The position numbers and the translations under genes are program-made. Under the pieces are notes generated by a model. That model was not told the DNA's origin and made no database searches. It saw only the letters and a program-made list of their open reading frames with translations. From the NCBI GenBank assembly GCA_963805295.1, contig CAWDTW010000041.1, positions 1-64,000 on the forward strand: a stretch of 64,000 bases of DNA. The letters are read 5' to 3'. Shown piece by piece: positions 1 through 9,337 of the stretch. The stretch comes from Roseiarcus sp963805295. GTDB taxonomy: Bacteria; Pseudomonadota; Alphaproteobacteria; Rhizobiales; Beijerinckiaceae. Within the stretch, counting starts at the first letter, position 1. Each line of letters opens with the position of its first letter.

Positions 1-947
1 CTACCTCGAATTGCGTCATCTCCTTACGACCAGGGATTTGTTTAGTTTCAGGGCGATCGGGTGGAAGGGCCTCTTTCGTTTCAACTACAGGCTGTTAACC
101 GAGCGCGCTCGGGTGCTTGCCGAATGCCTCGCGGAACGCTGGGGCGTCGATGGCGCGATCAGGGACCTTCCGGACCGGCCAGGGTGGTGGATCAATGCCA
201 CCTGTCTTGGAGACCGGCAAGAATTGGCGGTTTGGCAAACGGGAGATGGGCGACTGGCAGTTCGGCCGCCATTATGACCCGCCGTTTCGCCTCGCTGAGG
301 CCTCGGCCGCGTCGGCCGCCGTTCCGTATGTCATCGGCGCGTTGGTCTTACAGCTCCCCGCCGACGGATGGTACCGAACCGATCCGGCCACTCGTCGGCC
401 GCTTGAAAAGCGCGCTCCGCCGACGGCTTCCGTGCGTCTCTGGGACGGGGGTGCGTACGAAAATCTCGGGCTCGAAAGCCTGTATAAGCCGCAGCAGGGT
501 CTTCTAGGCTGCGACTTCCTCATCTGCAGCGACGCCTCAGGCCCGCTGTCCGACACATCCGAGTCTCCGGTCTTGGCTTTGACGAAAGGGCGTCTGGCCT
601 CTCCGCGGCTGTTCGACATCTGCAGCGATCAGATTAGGTCTTTGAGGACGAGGATGTTCATGGCGTCGCTGACAGGCGGAAGCGTAAGTGGCGCACTGCT
701 CCGCATGGGCAATTCAGTGCGCGACGTCGATGTGAAAGCGGGGCGTCTACGGCCGCCGGAGACCTATGACGCATTTCAGGCCGATGGCGATGTGGCGCTT
801 GCGTTCCGCTATCTGACCGACCTCACCGTCATTACGGAAGACAGCTTCGACGGAATTTCTCGCCACGGCTACGAGGTCGCCAACGCCGTCCTCACGACGT
901 ATTCTCCCGACCGCTTCCCGAGATCGTTCGCGTGGCAAGCCGCCTGA
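1..947 (+). pseudogene. Patatin-like phospholipase family protein, 5'-partial and frameshifted
   Basis: The window opens inside this gene. Bases 11 to about 208 read in one frame (…WGVDGAIRDLPDRPGWWINATC) and the homologous continuation (ETGKNWRFGKREMGDWQFG) lies one base later and runs to the TGA at 945-947. The WWINAT..ETGKNWRF..REMGDW stretch and the later DGGAYENLGLE (the patatin D-G-G motif carrying the catalytic Asp) identify the C-terminal half of a patatin-like acyl hydrolase, a family that cleaves membrane lipids or acyl esters through a Ser-Asp dyad. The serine motif (GxSxG) would lie upstream of the window. The change of frame sits at the CTGTCTTGGAG around base 208 and needs one extra base. 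It may be a sequencing error, so the copy may be intact in the cell. The neighbours are also broken accessory genes. Confidence 0.75.
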
Positions 948-1537
948 CTCAGCAGCGCCGTTTCGAGCCCAGGGCTCAAAGTTTCCGATAAGCCGGGGTG
1001 GACGAATAAAGCTGCCGGATGGTGTCCGCGTTGTGCGACAGCAATTTTGCCTTCTTCGCTTTGAAATCGTATCCGACGACACCCTGGTCGAACCTGATAT
1101 CAGATTGGTCGCGCGGAACGCCCCGGTGTGGTCGCCGATCGATCGGATGATGACGTCTCCGGTCTTGGTCGTCATCAACTTCACGCCGTGATCATAGAGC
1201 AGTTTCCGGATCTCTTCCGCCGGGTGATCGTATTGGTTGTCGTGTTCCGAGGAGCAGATCGCCAGCTGGGGTTCGATATGATCGAGGAGTTGCTTGTTCG
1301 TAAAGCCGTTGTCCGCGCCGTGGTGTGCGAGGATCATCACGTCGACCTCGCGGCAGAGATATTTGTCCCTTCTCAGCCGCGCCGACAGGTTGTCGCTTTC
1401 GACATCGCCGAGGCTGAGCACGTTGAAGCTCCCCTCGCGGAAAAACTTCACCGTCGAATTGTTGTTCGCGCAGTCCGGGTCGATCCAACGCGGGTGGTAG
1501 AAGACGTTGTTGAACGCGAGCTTCTCCGCAGCCCCTA

Positions 1538-2981
1538 GAGCCTCTTGCAAAATTCATCGAACGCGGCGAATTTTCCCTGTGTTCGCGGGGCGGAGGGGCC
1601 GGCGCTCAGGCTGGCGCGGGCCTGAGCTGCGTGACGCGGAGTATTTGATCGACCGCGAGTGCCACCACGCCGAACATGAGGTGGCATTTGACCTTGATCG
1701 CGCCGCGCACGCGCACGGACCGTGCGCCGAATTCATCCTTCAGTCGGGCGTTGACGCGTTCGGCCAGGGTGCGAAAATTAAAAATCACGTCGTCCGGATC
1801 GGGCATATGGATGAGTTTCATGCGCTCGACTTCTTTGGCCCATTCGGCCTTGGCTTTGTGCTGGGCGCGAAAGTTGCGATCGATGATCGGCGCATGGCCG
1901 AGCGCCTTGCTGTGGTCATGGATGGCGGCGGCGTCGTAGGCCGCATCCATTAGATCGTAGAGATAGGAGACGCGGGCGCCGGTCATGGTCATCAAGGGAA
2001 TGGCGACCTGACTGTCGTGGACGGAAGCCGAGGTCAGTACGCAGGAGACCGGGATTTGGCCGCAGGCGACATCCAGATGCAGTTTGTAGCCGATCCAGGT
2101 TTCCTTGTAGCCCTTGCTGTTCTTCTTGGAGCCGACATCGCACGCGGTGGGCAGATCGGCGAGCATCTGATCGAGGTTCTGCGTGGTCTGCCGTTCGAGG
2201 CGCGTCGGCTCGGGTTTTGGCCGTTCCTCGTCCTTGCGCGGGCGTCCGCGCTTGCGCGTCGGCTGAGCGCCATCGGGCGGCGGCGGATCCCCCTTATTGT
2301 CGTTCGGCTCCGTCTTGACCGGCTTCTCGCGCGCCTCGATCTCGGTCGCGTCGCGCGCGATCACGCCGACGATGCGCCCGCCGAGCGAGCGCTCGATCAG
2401 CGCCGCGTGCATCTTGTCGGGCAGATCGCCCTGCGCAAACTCCGCGAAGGCGCGGGAAAAGGTAGCTTCCGATGGCACTTGCGAGCGTCGTTCCCAACCG
2501 AGAATGCGACGCAGCGACTTGTCGACATCGAGGCGCTCGATCAGAGCGGTGGTGGTAGGAACGCCCAGCACCGCCTTGGCGACGAAAGCCCTGGCGAGGG
2601 CGCGGCGATCGTCAGGCGGGCGGCCGGCGCCTCGGGGCGGTTCGGGAACGAAGGCCTCGAGGCCGATCACGTCGAGGGTCGTGACGAGCCGCCCGAGCGC
2701 TTCGGTCATCGGGTCGACTTCCTCGCGAAGCCAAGGAAACAGATAGCCCTGGATGTGGTTCCAGCGCGCTTTCATAGCGTCGAGAGGATCGTCGGTCATT
2801 GCTGTTGCTATGGATCAGGACGATAGAATTGACACTATACCGAAATATTTCTCACGGTAAAGCGGAATATTTTAGAATATTGCCTTGAAAACCGTCGGAT
2901 GGATTTGAAATACATTGCCTCGTTTTGTGAGGGGTTATGAGAGGCTATGAGAGGCGTTCCAAATAATTTTGCAACTGGCTC
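1538..2981 (-). mobile_element. Insertion sequence, DDE transposase type, complete copy 1 (1444 bp)
   Basis: The ends are imperfect inverted repeats: GAGCCTCTTGCAAAATT at 1538 and GAGCCAGTTGCAAAATT read inward from 2981. They are flanked by a 4-bp direct repeat CCTA (1534-1537 and 2982-2985), the target duplication. The element carries a single transposase gene and about 180 bp of AT-rich leader. A second copy in the opposite orientation begins at 63113. The coding parts of the two copies look almost identical over the 0.7 kb shared, while the leaders differ at many places, including a 10-bp indel. I cannot assign the IS family with confidence: the fold is IS4/IS5-like. Confidence 0.9.
1606..2799 (-). 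CDS. IS transposase (DDE, IS4/IS5-like)
   Basis: The protein has 397 residues. The N-terminal part (about 60-130) resembles the DUF772/InsH N-terminal domain (VLGVPTTTALIERLD, SEATFSRAFAEFAQ). The first catalytic Asp is probably in VIARDATEIE (about residue 150). A proline- and charge-rich insert (about 165-205, including KRGRPRKDEERPKPEP) follows. The RNase H-like core holds GYKLHLDVACGQIP, a likely second Asp in LYDLMDAAYDA, and a C-terminal ERVNARLKDEFGARSVRVRG that supplies the Glu region. The start ATG at 2799 matches the start of the second copy at 63285. The gene is intact, so this copy may still be active. Confidence 0.92.
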   Translation of the reverse strand: MTDDPLDAMKARWNHIQGYLFPWLREEVDPMTEALGRLVTTLDVIGLEAFVPEPPRGAGRPPDDRRALARAFVAKAVLGVPTTTALIERLDVDKSLRRILGWERRSQVPSEATFSRAFAEFAQGDLPDKMHAALIERSLGGRIVGVIARDATEIEAREKPVKTEPNDNKGDPPPPDGAQPTRKRGRPRKDEERPKPEPTRLERQTTQNLDQMLADLPTACDVGSKKNSKGYKETWIGYKLHLDVACGQIPVSCVLTSASVHDSQVAIPLMTMTGARVSYLYDLMDAAYDAAAIHDHSKALGHAPIIDRNFRAQHKAKAEWAKEVERMKLIHMPDPDDVIFNFRTLAERVNARLKDEFGARSVRVRGAIKVKCHLMFGVVALAVDQILRVTQLRPAPA

Positions 2982-3573
2982 CCTAGACTGTCGATATAAT
3001 CCGGGGTGATGAATCGGACATTGACCGCGCGGTTCGACGTGCGCTTTCCCGCCTCGTAACCTCGGATGATTTTGCGGCATTCCCTGCCGCTATCGGAGGA
3101 GGGTTCATAGCCCGGACACTCGATAGCGGTCGGCTGCAGCTTCTCGAGCAGCGCCGGAAGCTCGGAGGGCGAGCAATGATCCGTATCCCAACTCGTGATA
3201 TGCAGCCGGCCTGCGGTTTCCACGCCGCAAGCCGCCATTTCGCTCGCGACCGACGGCGCGTTTGTATCGTTCAGCCTCGCCTCGATAAGCGTGAGGCGGC
3301 CGTCCGCGAAGTATGAGAACGACGAGCCGGCGCAGCCGAGCTGATAGGCGCGAAAGCGCGTGACGATGGGTTTCAATGCTTTCCTCAGCGCGAAAATTCG
3401 GTGAGACATGGTGACGCGAGAACGGGGCCGCAAGGGATCGTGTGATTGGCGCGGGGTACGAACGCCGATCGGCGCGCTAAGTCTCTGACGATATCGGGTT
3501 GAGTGGGGTCTACATGTGGAGCCGCTGCACAGTCGGTGTCGCACTGGGCATTGACGGACCCCTCCGAACAAGG

Positions 3574-3816
3574 TCAAGTAGGCCCCTCCGGGTCACTGGA
3601 ATGGCCTGTGACGGCCAAGGCGAAACAAGACTCGCTCGAAGGCGCGCTTGGATCCTCGGTATAGAGATCGTAAATCTGCATTAGGGATTTGATCGAGCGT
3701 TCTTCAACCCGGTGGCGTTCGACATCGTAGGCCCACACCATGTTGGTGCCGTTGTGGGAGAACCGCTTTTGCCAGAACTGCGGGATAAAATGTTGGCGGC
3801 GTGGTGGGTTCGGCAT
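3574..3816 (-). pseudogene. DUF4238 domain protein, N-terminal fragment
   Basis: The residues PPRRQHFIPQFWQKRFS followed by VWAYD and IKSLMQIYDLYTE match the start of DUF4238 proteins, which normally run to 250-350 residues. Here homology stops after about 70 residues (near base 3615) and the frame ends in an unrelated tail at 3574. ATG at 3816 (MPNPPRRQ) fits the family start better than the ATG at 3855. Neighbouring genes are also truncated or interrupted, in keeping with a decaying island. Function is unknown. Confidence 0.6.
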
Positions 3817-4189
3817 TGAAAAGAGGCCTGTCCAATGGGAGATCAGATTGGTCACAATCGTACTCTACTGAAGATCGGCCGGTCGAGCGCGCTTCCTGAT
3901 CGTGAAGCGGCGGGCGAAGTCGAGGCAGTTCGCCATAAGCGCCATTATTCAGGGAAGGCCGCTGACGGCCGCCGCTTCGGGGAGGCCGCGGCCGACTCGT
4001 TTCGAGGGCACTCCTCGTCTACGCCCTGACCTCCGCCGATGGGGCTGGAGGGCATTGGGTGCGAGCGGCGGGGAAGGCGAAGAAGGACGCCGCGCCGGAC
4101 GCCGGTTGATCTGCTTTCGGGGATGGTAGCCGGGTGGTAGCCCGAAGGCGTCGCGGGTGCTTTGCTTCCCCATAATGTATTGAAATTAT
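3817..4189. other. Intergenic, no gene supported
   Basis: About 370 bp between the DUF4238 fragment and the tRNA. Short frames exist on both strands, but all have arginine/proline-rich compositions typical of shadow frames in GC-rich DNA. A short direct repeat (GGTAGCCGGGTGGTAGCCCG) lies at about 4124-4143. I see no integrase remnant and no second copy of the tRNA 3' end that would mark an attachment site. Confidence 0.5.
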
Positions 4190-4263
4190 TGGCTGGGGGA
4201 CCTGGATTCGAACCAAGATTGACGGAGTCAGAGTTCGCAGTTCTACCGTTGAACTATCCCCCA
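4190..4263 (-). tRNA. tRNA-Gln (anticodon CTG)
   Basis: On the minus strand a 74-nt cloverleaf can be drawn: acceptor TGGGGGA/TCCCCCA, D-stem GTTC/GAAC, anticodon loop CTCTGAC (anticodon CTG), T-stem CTTGG/CCAGG with loop TTCGAAT, discriminator G and an encoded CCA. It reads CAG codons. The anticodon stem is unusual: GCGAA against TCCGT gives a G-T wobble at 27-43 and an A-C mismatch at 30-40, where the standard sequence has ACGGA/TCCGT. The gene lies between a decayed accessory region and dnaE, a common place for island integration. Confidence 0.88.
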
Positions 4264-5547
4264 ACGGGCGCATCGGGCGAAGCGATCGCCAAGCACAGGC
4301 GGCGTCCATAGCGAAGCCAAGGCGCGCGCGCAAGCCTCTCGCGCGCCGCGTCCCGAAGGGGGATGGCCCAAGGGCGTCCCGTGCGCCTGGATGCGATCGC
4401 CGGCCCGAAGGTCTGTCGCCCGCAATTCGTGGGATCGGCGCCGCGACGGCTGCCCCTGCTCGCTCGGGGCGGCGGCGCGAACAGCGCGCCGGCCGAATCC
4501 TTACGCATTTTCAGCGCATTGTCCTTCAGCGAGAACAAAAGATGTACAGACCATGGAATCCGTGCTACCCTTTAGAAGCGATTTCGTTTGGCGAGCGGTC
4601 CGCGCGCGACCCTGTTCGACCGGCGCGAAGGTTGCGGGGGCGGGGAGCCGTGCGAATGAGCCGTCGGCTTGACCGCGACGCTGCGGCGCAGCGAACAGGC
4701 GGCTGGCGAAGCGCGATGGCCTGCGGCGCCGGCCTTGCAAAAGTTGCGCAACTCCCAAGGGGAGGCTTTGGGTGTTTGGCGTTCGACCTGACCGTCGCTC
4801 GGAGGGAATTGGCCAGAGAGAGGATCAATGCTTCATGATGATTTTGGATCATCCCCGCCCCACCTACGCCAGGTCCGATGCGGCTTTGGCCCGGAAGAGG
4901 GGCGATGAATTTTTTTCTTGGCCCGGGTGACCGCGCAAACCCTTGATAAGGCTCGATTGGCGGAAAGAAAGTGAAGGAAATTGAAGGAAATTGAAGGGGC
5001 TTTGGGGGCTTGTTTGGCCTTCAATCTTCGCCAGGCCGCGCATGTGGTGCGTCTTTTGAAACGGCCGGACGCCAAGGGGCAGGCCGATGCTCTGCCCGGC
5101 GCAAGCGTCGGCGCGCCGGAGCCGGCGAGCGCGCTTGGAGCCTCCTTCGCTCAGGGCAGTTTCTTCGAGACGCGCCGCCGATCGACGCCCGGCTTCGCGC
5201 GCTCATCGAGCGTGAGGCGCCGGGGGAGGAGGCGGCCTGCCCGGGGAGTTACAAAGTTGCAGAATTTGGCACCCAAGCAATTGAAAAGGTTGAGTTGCCG
5301 CCAGATTCGCGGGTCCCCCTGAAGGGGCCGAACGCGCGCACCGCCGCCCGGTCGGCGGCCCTTCGTGCGCGCCGGCCGGACGCCGACCCATCGGCGCGGC
5401 GCGGGCGTCCAGCACGGCGGGCGGAGCCGAATTGTCGTGGCGACGCTAAACGGGGTCATAAACCCCTGAAATCATTGGAGGCCGCCGCTAAACTGGCGCT
5501 AAAGCGGCGATAACGCCGATTTTCGCAAGATCGCGGCCCGGCCCGCC
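4264..5547. other. 1.28 kb stretch with no gene supported
   Basis: No frame here has the composition of a real protein: all candidates on both strands are arginine-, proline- and alanine-rich shadows. Two small features are visible. GAAGGAAATT is repeated two and a half times at about 4973-4998. GAAC-N7-GTAC at 4533-4547 is one base off the alphaproteobacterial LexA half-site pattern. The stretch may be remnant DNA; its base composition is somewhat less GC-rich around 4500-4560 and 4900-5000. Confidence 0.5.
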
Positions 5548-8500
5548 CTACACATGCTCGACCGCCACCACCCCCGGCGCGGCTTTCAGCGCGCCGGCGA
5601 TGGCGGCGCTGACGGCGTAGCGGCCGGGCAGGCGGATTTCGACTTCGCCCTGCTTCGGCCCGAGGATGACCACCAGCGACACTTCGCCGTCGCCGGAGGC
5701 GCGCAGCCGGCTCTCGATCGAGGCGAGCGGGCTCTCGTCGCGCACGAAGATGCGCAGGCCTTTGTGGACCTTGGCGGCGGCGTCGTTGAGCCGCTCGACG
5801 TTGACGATGCGGGCGCGCACGTCCTCGCCCTCGACATTGGCCTGCAGCGTCACCAGCACGTCCGAGCCTTTTTCCAGAAGGTCGCGGAACTGGTTGAGCC
5901 CTTCCTGGAACAGGATCGCCTCGTACTGTCCCGAGGGGTCGGAGAGCTGGACGACGCCCATCCTGGCGCCGCTCTTGGTGCGCCGTTCATAACGGTCGAT
6001 GACGCTCGCCCCGAGGCGCGCGGTCGAGGCGCCGGCGCGCACGGATCGGGCGAAGTCGGCCCAGCGCGTCGCGCTGAGCCGCTTCAGCGCCGAATCGTAG
6101 GCTTCGAGCGGATGCCCCGACAGGAAGAAGCCGACCGCCTCGAACTCGCGCTCGAGCTTCTCCGCCTCCGTCCACGGCGCCGCCCGGACTTTCAGCGGCG
6201 CGGCCTCGGCCTCGCCGAAGAGAGCGTTTTGGCCCGAAGCCTTCTCCGAGGCGCCGCGGTTGGCGATCGCCAGCATCGGCTCGATCGAGGCGAAGACGAC
6301 CGCGCGGTCGCTCTCCAGTTCGTCGAACGCCCCGGCCGCGGCGAGGCTCTCCAGCGCCTTCTTGTTGACGAGGCGCGGATCGAGCCGGCTCGCCATGTCG
6401 GCGAGCGAGGCGAACGGCCGCTTTTCGCGCGCCGCGACAAGCGCCTCGGCCTGCGCCTCGCCGACGCCCTTGATGGCGCTGAGCGCATAGACGATCGTCG
6501 GTCTCCCGTCGGGGCCCGCGCGCACGTCGAAATCGACCTCGGAGGCGTTGGCCGAGGGCGGCGCGACCCGGATGCCGAGCCTCTGCGCCTCGGCGCGGAA
6601 TTCGGCGAGCTTGTCGGTATTGCCCTTGTCGAGCGTCATCGAGGCGGCGAGGAATTCCGCCGGGTGGTTGGCCTTGAACCAGCCGGTCCAGTAGGCGATC
6701 AGCGCATAGGCCGCCGCGTGGCTCTTGTTGAAGCCGTAGTCGGCGAATTTGGCGAGAAGATCGAAGATCTCGTCGGCCTTGGCCTTCGTGAGCCCGCGCG
6801 CGACCGCGCCGTCGACGAAGCGGGCGCGCTGGGCGTCCATCTCCTTCTTGATCTTCTTGCCCATCGCGCGGCGCAGCAGGTCGGCTTCGCCGAGCGAATA
6901 GCCGGACAGGGTCTGCGCGATCTGCATCACCTGTTCCTGGTAGATGATGACGCCGAAGGTTTCGCGCAAAACCGGCTCGATCATCGGGTGGATCATGTCC
7001 GGCTTCTCGTGGCCGAGCTTGCGGGCGCAATAGGTCGCGATGTTGGCCATCGGGCCGGGCCGGTAGAGCGCGACGAGGGCGATGATGTCCTCGAACCGGT
7101 CGGCGCGCATCTCGACCAGCGCCTTGCGCATCCCGGCGCTTTCCACCTGGAACACGCCGACCGTCTCGCCGCGGCCGAGCATTTCATAGGTTTTCGCGTC
7201 GTCGAGCGGGATCTTGCTCAGATCGATCGCAATCCCGCGCCGCGCAATGAGGTTGACCGCGCGCTGCAGGGTGGTCAGCGTCTTGAGGCCGAGGAAGTCG
7301 AACTTGACGAGCCCCGCCGGCTCGACCCACTTCATGTTGAACTGGGTCGCCGGCATCGCCGCCTTCGGATCGCGGTAGAGCGGCACCAGCTCGGTCAGCG
7401 GCCTGTCGCCGATGACGACGCCCGCCGCATGGGTCGAAGCGTTGGAATAGAGGCCTTCCAGCCGCTCGGCGATGGCGAGCATCTGCGCCACCCGCTCGTC
7501 GGCCTTGGCCGCCTCCTGGAGCCGCGCCTCGTCCGCCACCGCCTGCTTCAGCGTGACGGGATGGGTGGGGTTCTGCGGCACGAGCTTGGCGAGCTTGTCG
7601 ACCTGGCCGAGCGGCATTTCCAAGACGCGGCCGACGTTTCGCATGACGCCGCGGGCGAGGAACGAGCCGAAGGTGATGATCTGCGCCACCCGGTCGGCGC
7701 CGTAGCGTTCGCTGACATAGGCGATCACCTCATCGCGCCGGTCCTGGCAGAAGTCGATGTCGAAATCCGGCATCGAGACGCGCTCGGGGTTCAGGAAGCG
7801 CTCGAACAGCAGGCCGAAGCGCATCGGGTCGAGATCGGTGATGGTGAGCGCCCAGGCGACGAGCGAGCCCGCGCCCGAGCCGCGCCCCGGCCCCACCGGA
7901 ATGTCGTGCGCCTTCGCCCATTTGATGAAGTCGGCGACGATGAGGAAGTAGCCGGGGAACTTCATTTTCACGATGACGTCGAGCTCGAAGGCGAGGCGCC
8001 CGTGGTAATCCTCCCGTGCGTGCCCCGGCGCGAGGCCATGGTGGGCGAGCCGGGTCGCGAGGCCTTCGCGCGCCTGCCGGCGCAGCTCCTCAACTTCATC
8101 CACGACCTCGCCGCCGGGGATGGAGAAGCGCGGCAGGATGGGTTTTCGCGTCAGCGGCCGGTAGGCGCAGCGCATGGCGATCTCGACGCTGGCCTCGGCA
8201 GCCTCCGGCAGGTCGGCGAACAGAGCCGTCATTTCGGCGCGAGTCTTGAACCGGTGCTCGGGCGAGAGACGGCGCCGCTCGGACGTCGAGAGGAGCGCGC
8301 CCTTGGCGACGCAGAGGAGGGCGTCATGCGCCTCGTAGTCGGAGCGCGCCGCGAAATAGGCCTCGTTGGTCGCGATCAGCGGCAGGCCGTATCGGTCGGC
8401 GAGCTCGATCAGCGCCGGCTCGGTCAAGGCCTCGGAATCGAGCCCGTGCCGTTGGAGCTCCAGGTAGAGGCGATTGTCGAAGGCCGCGGCGAGGCGCTCG

Positions 8501-9024
8501 AGGCGGCTCTCGGCGAGGTGGGCCATGTGATGGGCGAGCGCGCGATCGATCGGCCCGGCGGGCCCGCCGGTCAGCGCCACGAGGCCGTCGCAGCCGACGA
8601 GCGCGTCGAAGGGAATGTGCGGCTCGTCGCCGTCCTTCGGATCGAGCCACAGGCTCGAGACGAGCCGCATGAGATGGCGGTAGCCGGCCTCGGACTGGGC
8701 GAGGAGCACGATCGGGGCGCGCGCGATGCGCATCTCCGCGAGGCGCGAGGAGGCGGGCGGCGCATCGCCGAAATCGACGGTCGCCTGCGCGCCGATGATC
8801 GGCTGCACGCCTGCCTTGGCGATCTTCTCCGAGAACTCCAGCGCGCCGAACAGGTTGTTGGTGTCGGTGATGGCGAGGGCCGGCATGTCGTCGGCCTTGG
8901 CGAGCCTGGCGAGCGTCTCGATCGTGAGCGCCCCTTCGCGCAGCGAGAAGGCGCTGTGCACATGCAGATGCACGAAGCCGACGGCCTTGAGGACGGTTGA
9001 TTCCATTTGCGGCCATTGTCGCAA
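5548..9024 (-). CDS. dnaE: DNA polymerase III subunit alpha
   Basis: The 1158-residue protein is the replicative polymerase of the Pol III holoenzyme. The N-terminal PHP domain starts at FVHLHVHSAFSLREG. The polymerase core shows KFPGYFLIVADFI, GPGRGSGAGSLVAW and PDFDIDF (about residue 421, two of the catalytic aspartates), and then the tiling-finger and (HhH)2 regions. The C-terminal part holds an OB-fold region (GARMGVVQLSDPSGQYEAI). Length and the MPALAITDTNNLFGALEF signature fit DnaE1 rather than the shorter error-prone DnaE2/ImuC. ATG at 9006 (MESTVLK) is an alternative start just before the conserved region. It is one of the few long genes here without a frameshift. Confidence 0.97.
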   Translation of the reverse strand: MRQWPQMESTVLKAVGFVHLHVHSAFSLREGALTIETLARLAKADDMPALAITDTNNLFGALEFSEKIAKAGVQPIIGAQATVDFGDAPPASSRLAEMRIARAPIVLLAQSEAGYRHLMRLVSSLWLDPKDGDEPHIPFDALVGCDGLVALTGGPAGPIDRALAHHMAHLAESRLERLAAAFDNRLYLELQRHGLDSEALTEPALIELADRYGLPLIATNEAYFAARSDYEAHDALLCVAKGALLSTSERRRLSPEHRFKTRAEMTALFADLPEAAEASVEIAMRCAYRPLTRKPILPRFSIPGGEVVDEVEELRRQAREGLATRLAHHGLAPGHAREDYHGRLAFELDVIVKMKFPGYFLIVADFIKWAKAHDIPVGPGRGSGAGSLVAWALTITDLDPMRFGLLFERFLNPERVSMPDFDIDFCQDRRDEVIAYVSERYGADRVAQIITFGSFLARGVMRNVGRVLEMPLGQVDKLAKLVPQNPTHPVTLKQAVADEARLQEAAKADERVAQMLAIAERLEGLYSNASTHAAGVVIGDRPLTELVPLYRDPKAAMPATQFNMKWVEPAGLVKFDFLGLKTLTTLQRAVNLIARRGIAIDLSKIPLDDAKTYEMLGRGETVGVFQVESAGMRKALVEMRADRFEDIIALVALYRPGPMANIATYCARKLGHEKPDMIHPMIEPVLRETFGVIIYQEQVMQIAQTLSGYSLGEADLLRRAMGKKIKKEMDAQRARFVDGAVARGLTKAKADEIFDLLAKFADYGFNKSHAAAYALIAYWTGWFKANHPAEFLAASMTLDKGNTDKLAEFRAEAQRLGIRVAPPSANASEVDFDVRAGPDGRPTIVYALSAIKGVGEAQAEALVAAREKRPFASLADMASRLDPRLVNKKALESLAAAGAFDELESDRAVVFASIEPMLAIANRGASEKASGQNALFGEAEAAPLKVRAAPWTEAEKLEREFEAVGFFLSGHPLEAYDSALKRLSATRWADFARSVRAGASTARLGASVIDRYERRTKSGARMGVVQLSDPSGQYEAILFQEGLNQFRDLLEKGSDVLVTLQANVEGEDVRARIVNVERLNDAAAKVHKGLRIFVRDESPLASIESRLRASGDGEVSLVVILGPKQGEVEIRLPGRYAVSAAIAGALKAAPGVVAVEHV

Positions 9025-9337
9025 GGCCGCGCCCGGGGGTCGAGAGGCGGCGGGGAAGGGGTGTGGATGACGGGGACGGCGAGAAGCCTGCGCCGAAGCC
9101 CGGAACGCTTGAGGCCCGACTTAGCGCCGATTTAGCGGCGGACCGCAATGGATTCAGGCGGTTAGGACCTGGCTTAGCGTCGCCTCGATTTTGGGGGCAG
9201 AAACATATATAACAGTGGTTGTATGTTTAATCTATCCGCCCGCCCGGCGCCGTTCGCGCGCAGGCGCGTCGAAAAGCGTTCAATTTGACTCTGCGTGTGA
9301 GTTGTTGTTGGCAATTTTCTGCCATGAATAAAGCGCA
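9025..9337. other. Divergent intergenic region between dnaE and a glycosyltransferase
   Basis: About 310 bp that should contain the dnaE promoter and that of the gene at 9338. There is an AT-rich patch (CATATATAACAGTGGTTGTATG, starting near 9203) that could hold a promoter for either direction, but I cannot define -35/-10 boxes with confidence. Confidence 0.4.

Larger units (their letters stand above)
976..3409 (-). pseudogene. MBL-fold (ComEC-type) metallohydrolase split by an IS and frameshifted
   Basis: The two halves lie on either side of the IS at 1538-2981. The N-terminal half (start ATG at 3409, MSHRIFALRK) carries HITSWDTDHCS, the H-x-D-x-D-H-like metal site of ComEC-type metallo-beta-lactamase-fold proteins. 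The C-terminal half carries LSLGDVESD and MILAHHGADNGF, further metal and substrate motifs. Removing the IS and one CCTA copy rejoins the gene exactly in frame (…DYIDSLGAAEKLAFNN…). A second lesion near base 1100 shifts the frame; read past it, the protein ends in a plausible native C-terminus (…DTIRQLYSSTPAYRKL, TGA at 976-978). The intact protein would be about 330 residues. Stand-alone proteins of this family are often of unknown role. The insertion is real; the base-1100 shift could be an error. Confidence 0.85.

Noticed and set aside
4533..4547. GAAC-N7-GTAC as a LexA box.
   Set aside because: One base off the GAAC-N7-GAAC pattern and no SOS gene downstream.
4973..4998. GAAGGAAATT short tandem repeat as a regulatory or phase-variable tract.
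   Set aside because: Only two and a half units and no gene next to it.
5554..9000. An 1148-codon open frame on the plus strand opposite dnaE.
   Set aside because: It is the antisense shadow of dnaE, favoured by GC-rich third positions. The composition is Arg/Gly/Ala/Asp-rich with no motif.
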